This document shows positions 62,552 through 64,000 of a stretch of 64,000 nt of DNA, in pieces. Both the position numbers and the translations under genes were made by a program. Numbering within the stretch: position 1 is the first letter of the stretch; each line of letters starts with the position of its first letter. The notes beneath the pieces are model-generated. The model was not told the origin of the DNA, did not search any database, and was given only the letters and a program-made list of their open reading frames with translations. Source of the DNA: Pipra filicauda (Eukaryota; Chordata; Aves; Passeriformes; Pipridae). The stretch spans positions 586,257 to 650,256 of the forward strand of contig NW_024104528.1 of assembly GCF_003945595.2 (NCBI RefSeq). The letters run 5' to 3'.

Positions 62552-64000
62552 GTAAGACTAGAAAGTACCCAAACTACTACAAAGTATCTGAAATCCATCC
62601 AGGATACCATGTATGTATGTTACAGGGGGTACCTTAGAATATTTTCCTTGTATGCCCAGAATCTCAATGATAAAAAAAGATTTATGAAAGAAAAGATGAA
62701 ACAAAAAATTCAATTAAATGTTACTCCAGAAAATTTTAGCATGAAACATCTTAATCATGCTCATTAATCAAATACCAAAAAAAAAATCATCTGTCTTCTA
62801 AAGTGAGAACAGAGAAAAATTAGGACAACATATATCTGAAAAAAAAGTTAGACTTTTTTTATTCCAGGAGAACTCAACTAAAAGCTCCCTCCATTCAGGC
62901 ACCTGGGTTTCGTTTCATAATAGCTTCGGTCCATTGTTCCTTATTATCAGAGCTGACTATGTTCAAGCTAAGGCAGATCTTGTTCCTAAATTTATGTCTC
63001 TGTGTGTGACCACTACAATATGTGTTTTGTATGCTTTTTCCTGAAAGCCTAATATAGTGATACCTGTGACACGGCTTGGACTCCCCCTTTCATGTATATT
63101 ACCAACTCGAACTGCAACCTGCTGGTAGATTTTTCTTAAACTCTAAAATGAGGGTCTAACCTTCTCTTCTTTTTCTTTTTCTTCTCTGCTACCTATAATC
63201 TTGATTTGACTCACACAAAAGTGACACAGTGGGAAATCCACTCAAGAAGACTTTGACAACTAACAATGGAAACCTACCTACACGAAAGTTGACTGGTGGC
63301 GTTTATAGTGAAAAAATGTATTCAAGTTTAAAGATGTCATCTGTGTTAACTGATCCATGTTGGTTTTGTGTGTTTTTGTCAAAAGAAATGTGCTGCGGAG
63401 TCACCTCTGTTAGGGTAAAGAAAACTATCCAGAACAACATCACCACTAAAAATAGACAGCTATATTCAGGAAAAAAAAAATCCCCCCTCAAAGTATTTAA
63501 TTTTAGGAAAATATGATTTTTAGGTTGGACCAAATCCAAAGGACTTATATGAAATAGTGAAACTCGTGCATATTTAAATGCAACTAACATATAGGCTTAT
63601 TTATATTCCTGTTACTTTTGTCTTGTCTAACACAAAAAGTATTGTTATTTCATGCAATACCAAAAGTGTGCTAAATGTACATCAAGGATTAAATTAAAGT
63701 AAGATCACTGTACATTTTTCAGTAGTAGCTACCCATTGTTTTGGTTTCAGTGTTAGAGTTGAAGTTGAGACATTCTACATAGATTCCTGGCCTCCTGGAA
63801 TGAATTCTTGCTGTAAAACTGCTTTCCTCATCAAATGGGACACCCAAGGCCATGAGTTGCCATTGGAAATCTTGGGCATTTAATCCCAGAAAAAAGAAAA
63901 TATACAAGTTGGTACAAAGTTAGAAGATGCTAATACCCAAGTAAAAGGTCTTGACCGAACCTATGAGTATATTAAAGTCATTGATATTGTACAAACAGTC
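62552..64000. other. unique non-coding sequence
   Basis: No supported gene or mobile element. A T/C-rich patch lies at 63160-63188. The two 95-codon frames at 63.23-63.59 kb overlap on opposite strands and have no recognisable motif. Confidence 0.5.

Noticed and set aside
1..64000. CRISPR array, prokaryotic operon or phage content
   Set aside because: No regularly spaced repeats, ribosome binding sites or dense coding; the repeats are vertebrate retrotransposons.

Overview
The window looks like bird nuclear DNA. It is AT-rich, CpG-poor, non-coding sequence carrying several CR1 LINE 3' ends. Their tail box (tcatagaatcatag... / ...tatgattc) and neighbouring blocks such as gggttggaagggacc are typical of avian CR1. 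No ribosomal RNA, functional tRNA, CRISPR array, operon or complete protein-coding gene can be supported. The open frames are short and mostly look like chance, so the window is best read as a gene desert or part of a very large intron.

Layout. 1-9.1 kb is unique sequence, apart from a relic of an L2-type LINE reverse transcriptase at about 3.84-4.14 kb. 9.1-13.0 kb holds a tiny CR1 tail, a complete tRNA-Glu-headed SINE with perfect 14-bp target-site duplications (10.09-10.44 kb) and a CR1 3' end. 13.0-28.4 kb is unique, with microsatellites, a cluster of GATA-type motifs and a 39-nt hairpin. A CR1 at 28.37-28.64 kb has perfect 10-bp flanking repeats. 28.65-41.9 kb has two short CR1 tails (32.55 and 36.89 kb), simple repeats and one unusually long unrecognised ORF (40.4-41.0 kb).

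The next part, to the end, is richer in old elements. An old CR1/L3-like LINE 3' end lies at 41.95-42.39 kb. A 95-bp exon-like block flanked by splice consensus lies on the minus strand at 48.6 kb. A 126-bp fold-back structure lies at 50.6-50.7 kb. Two more old CR1/L3-like pieces lie at 53.85 and 54.48 kb, and two avian-type CR1 3' ends at 55.74-56.19 and 62.10-62.55 kb.

The features do not form a pathway. Together they record successive retrotransposon waves: first L2, then CR1/L3-like, then avian CR1, and apparently last a CpG-rich tRNA-Glu SINE. The items most worth following up are the SINE, whose roughly 250-bp body and hairpin 3' end I cannot assign to a family, and the 126-bp fold-back. 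All family assignments come from recognising sequence; no search was run.
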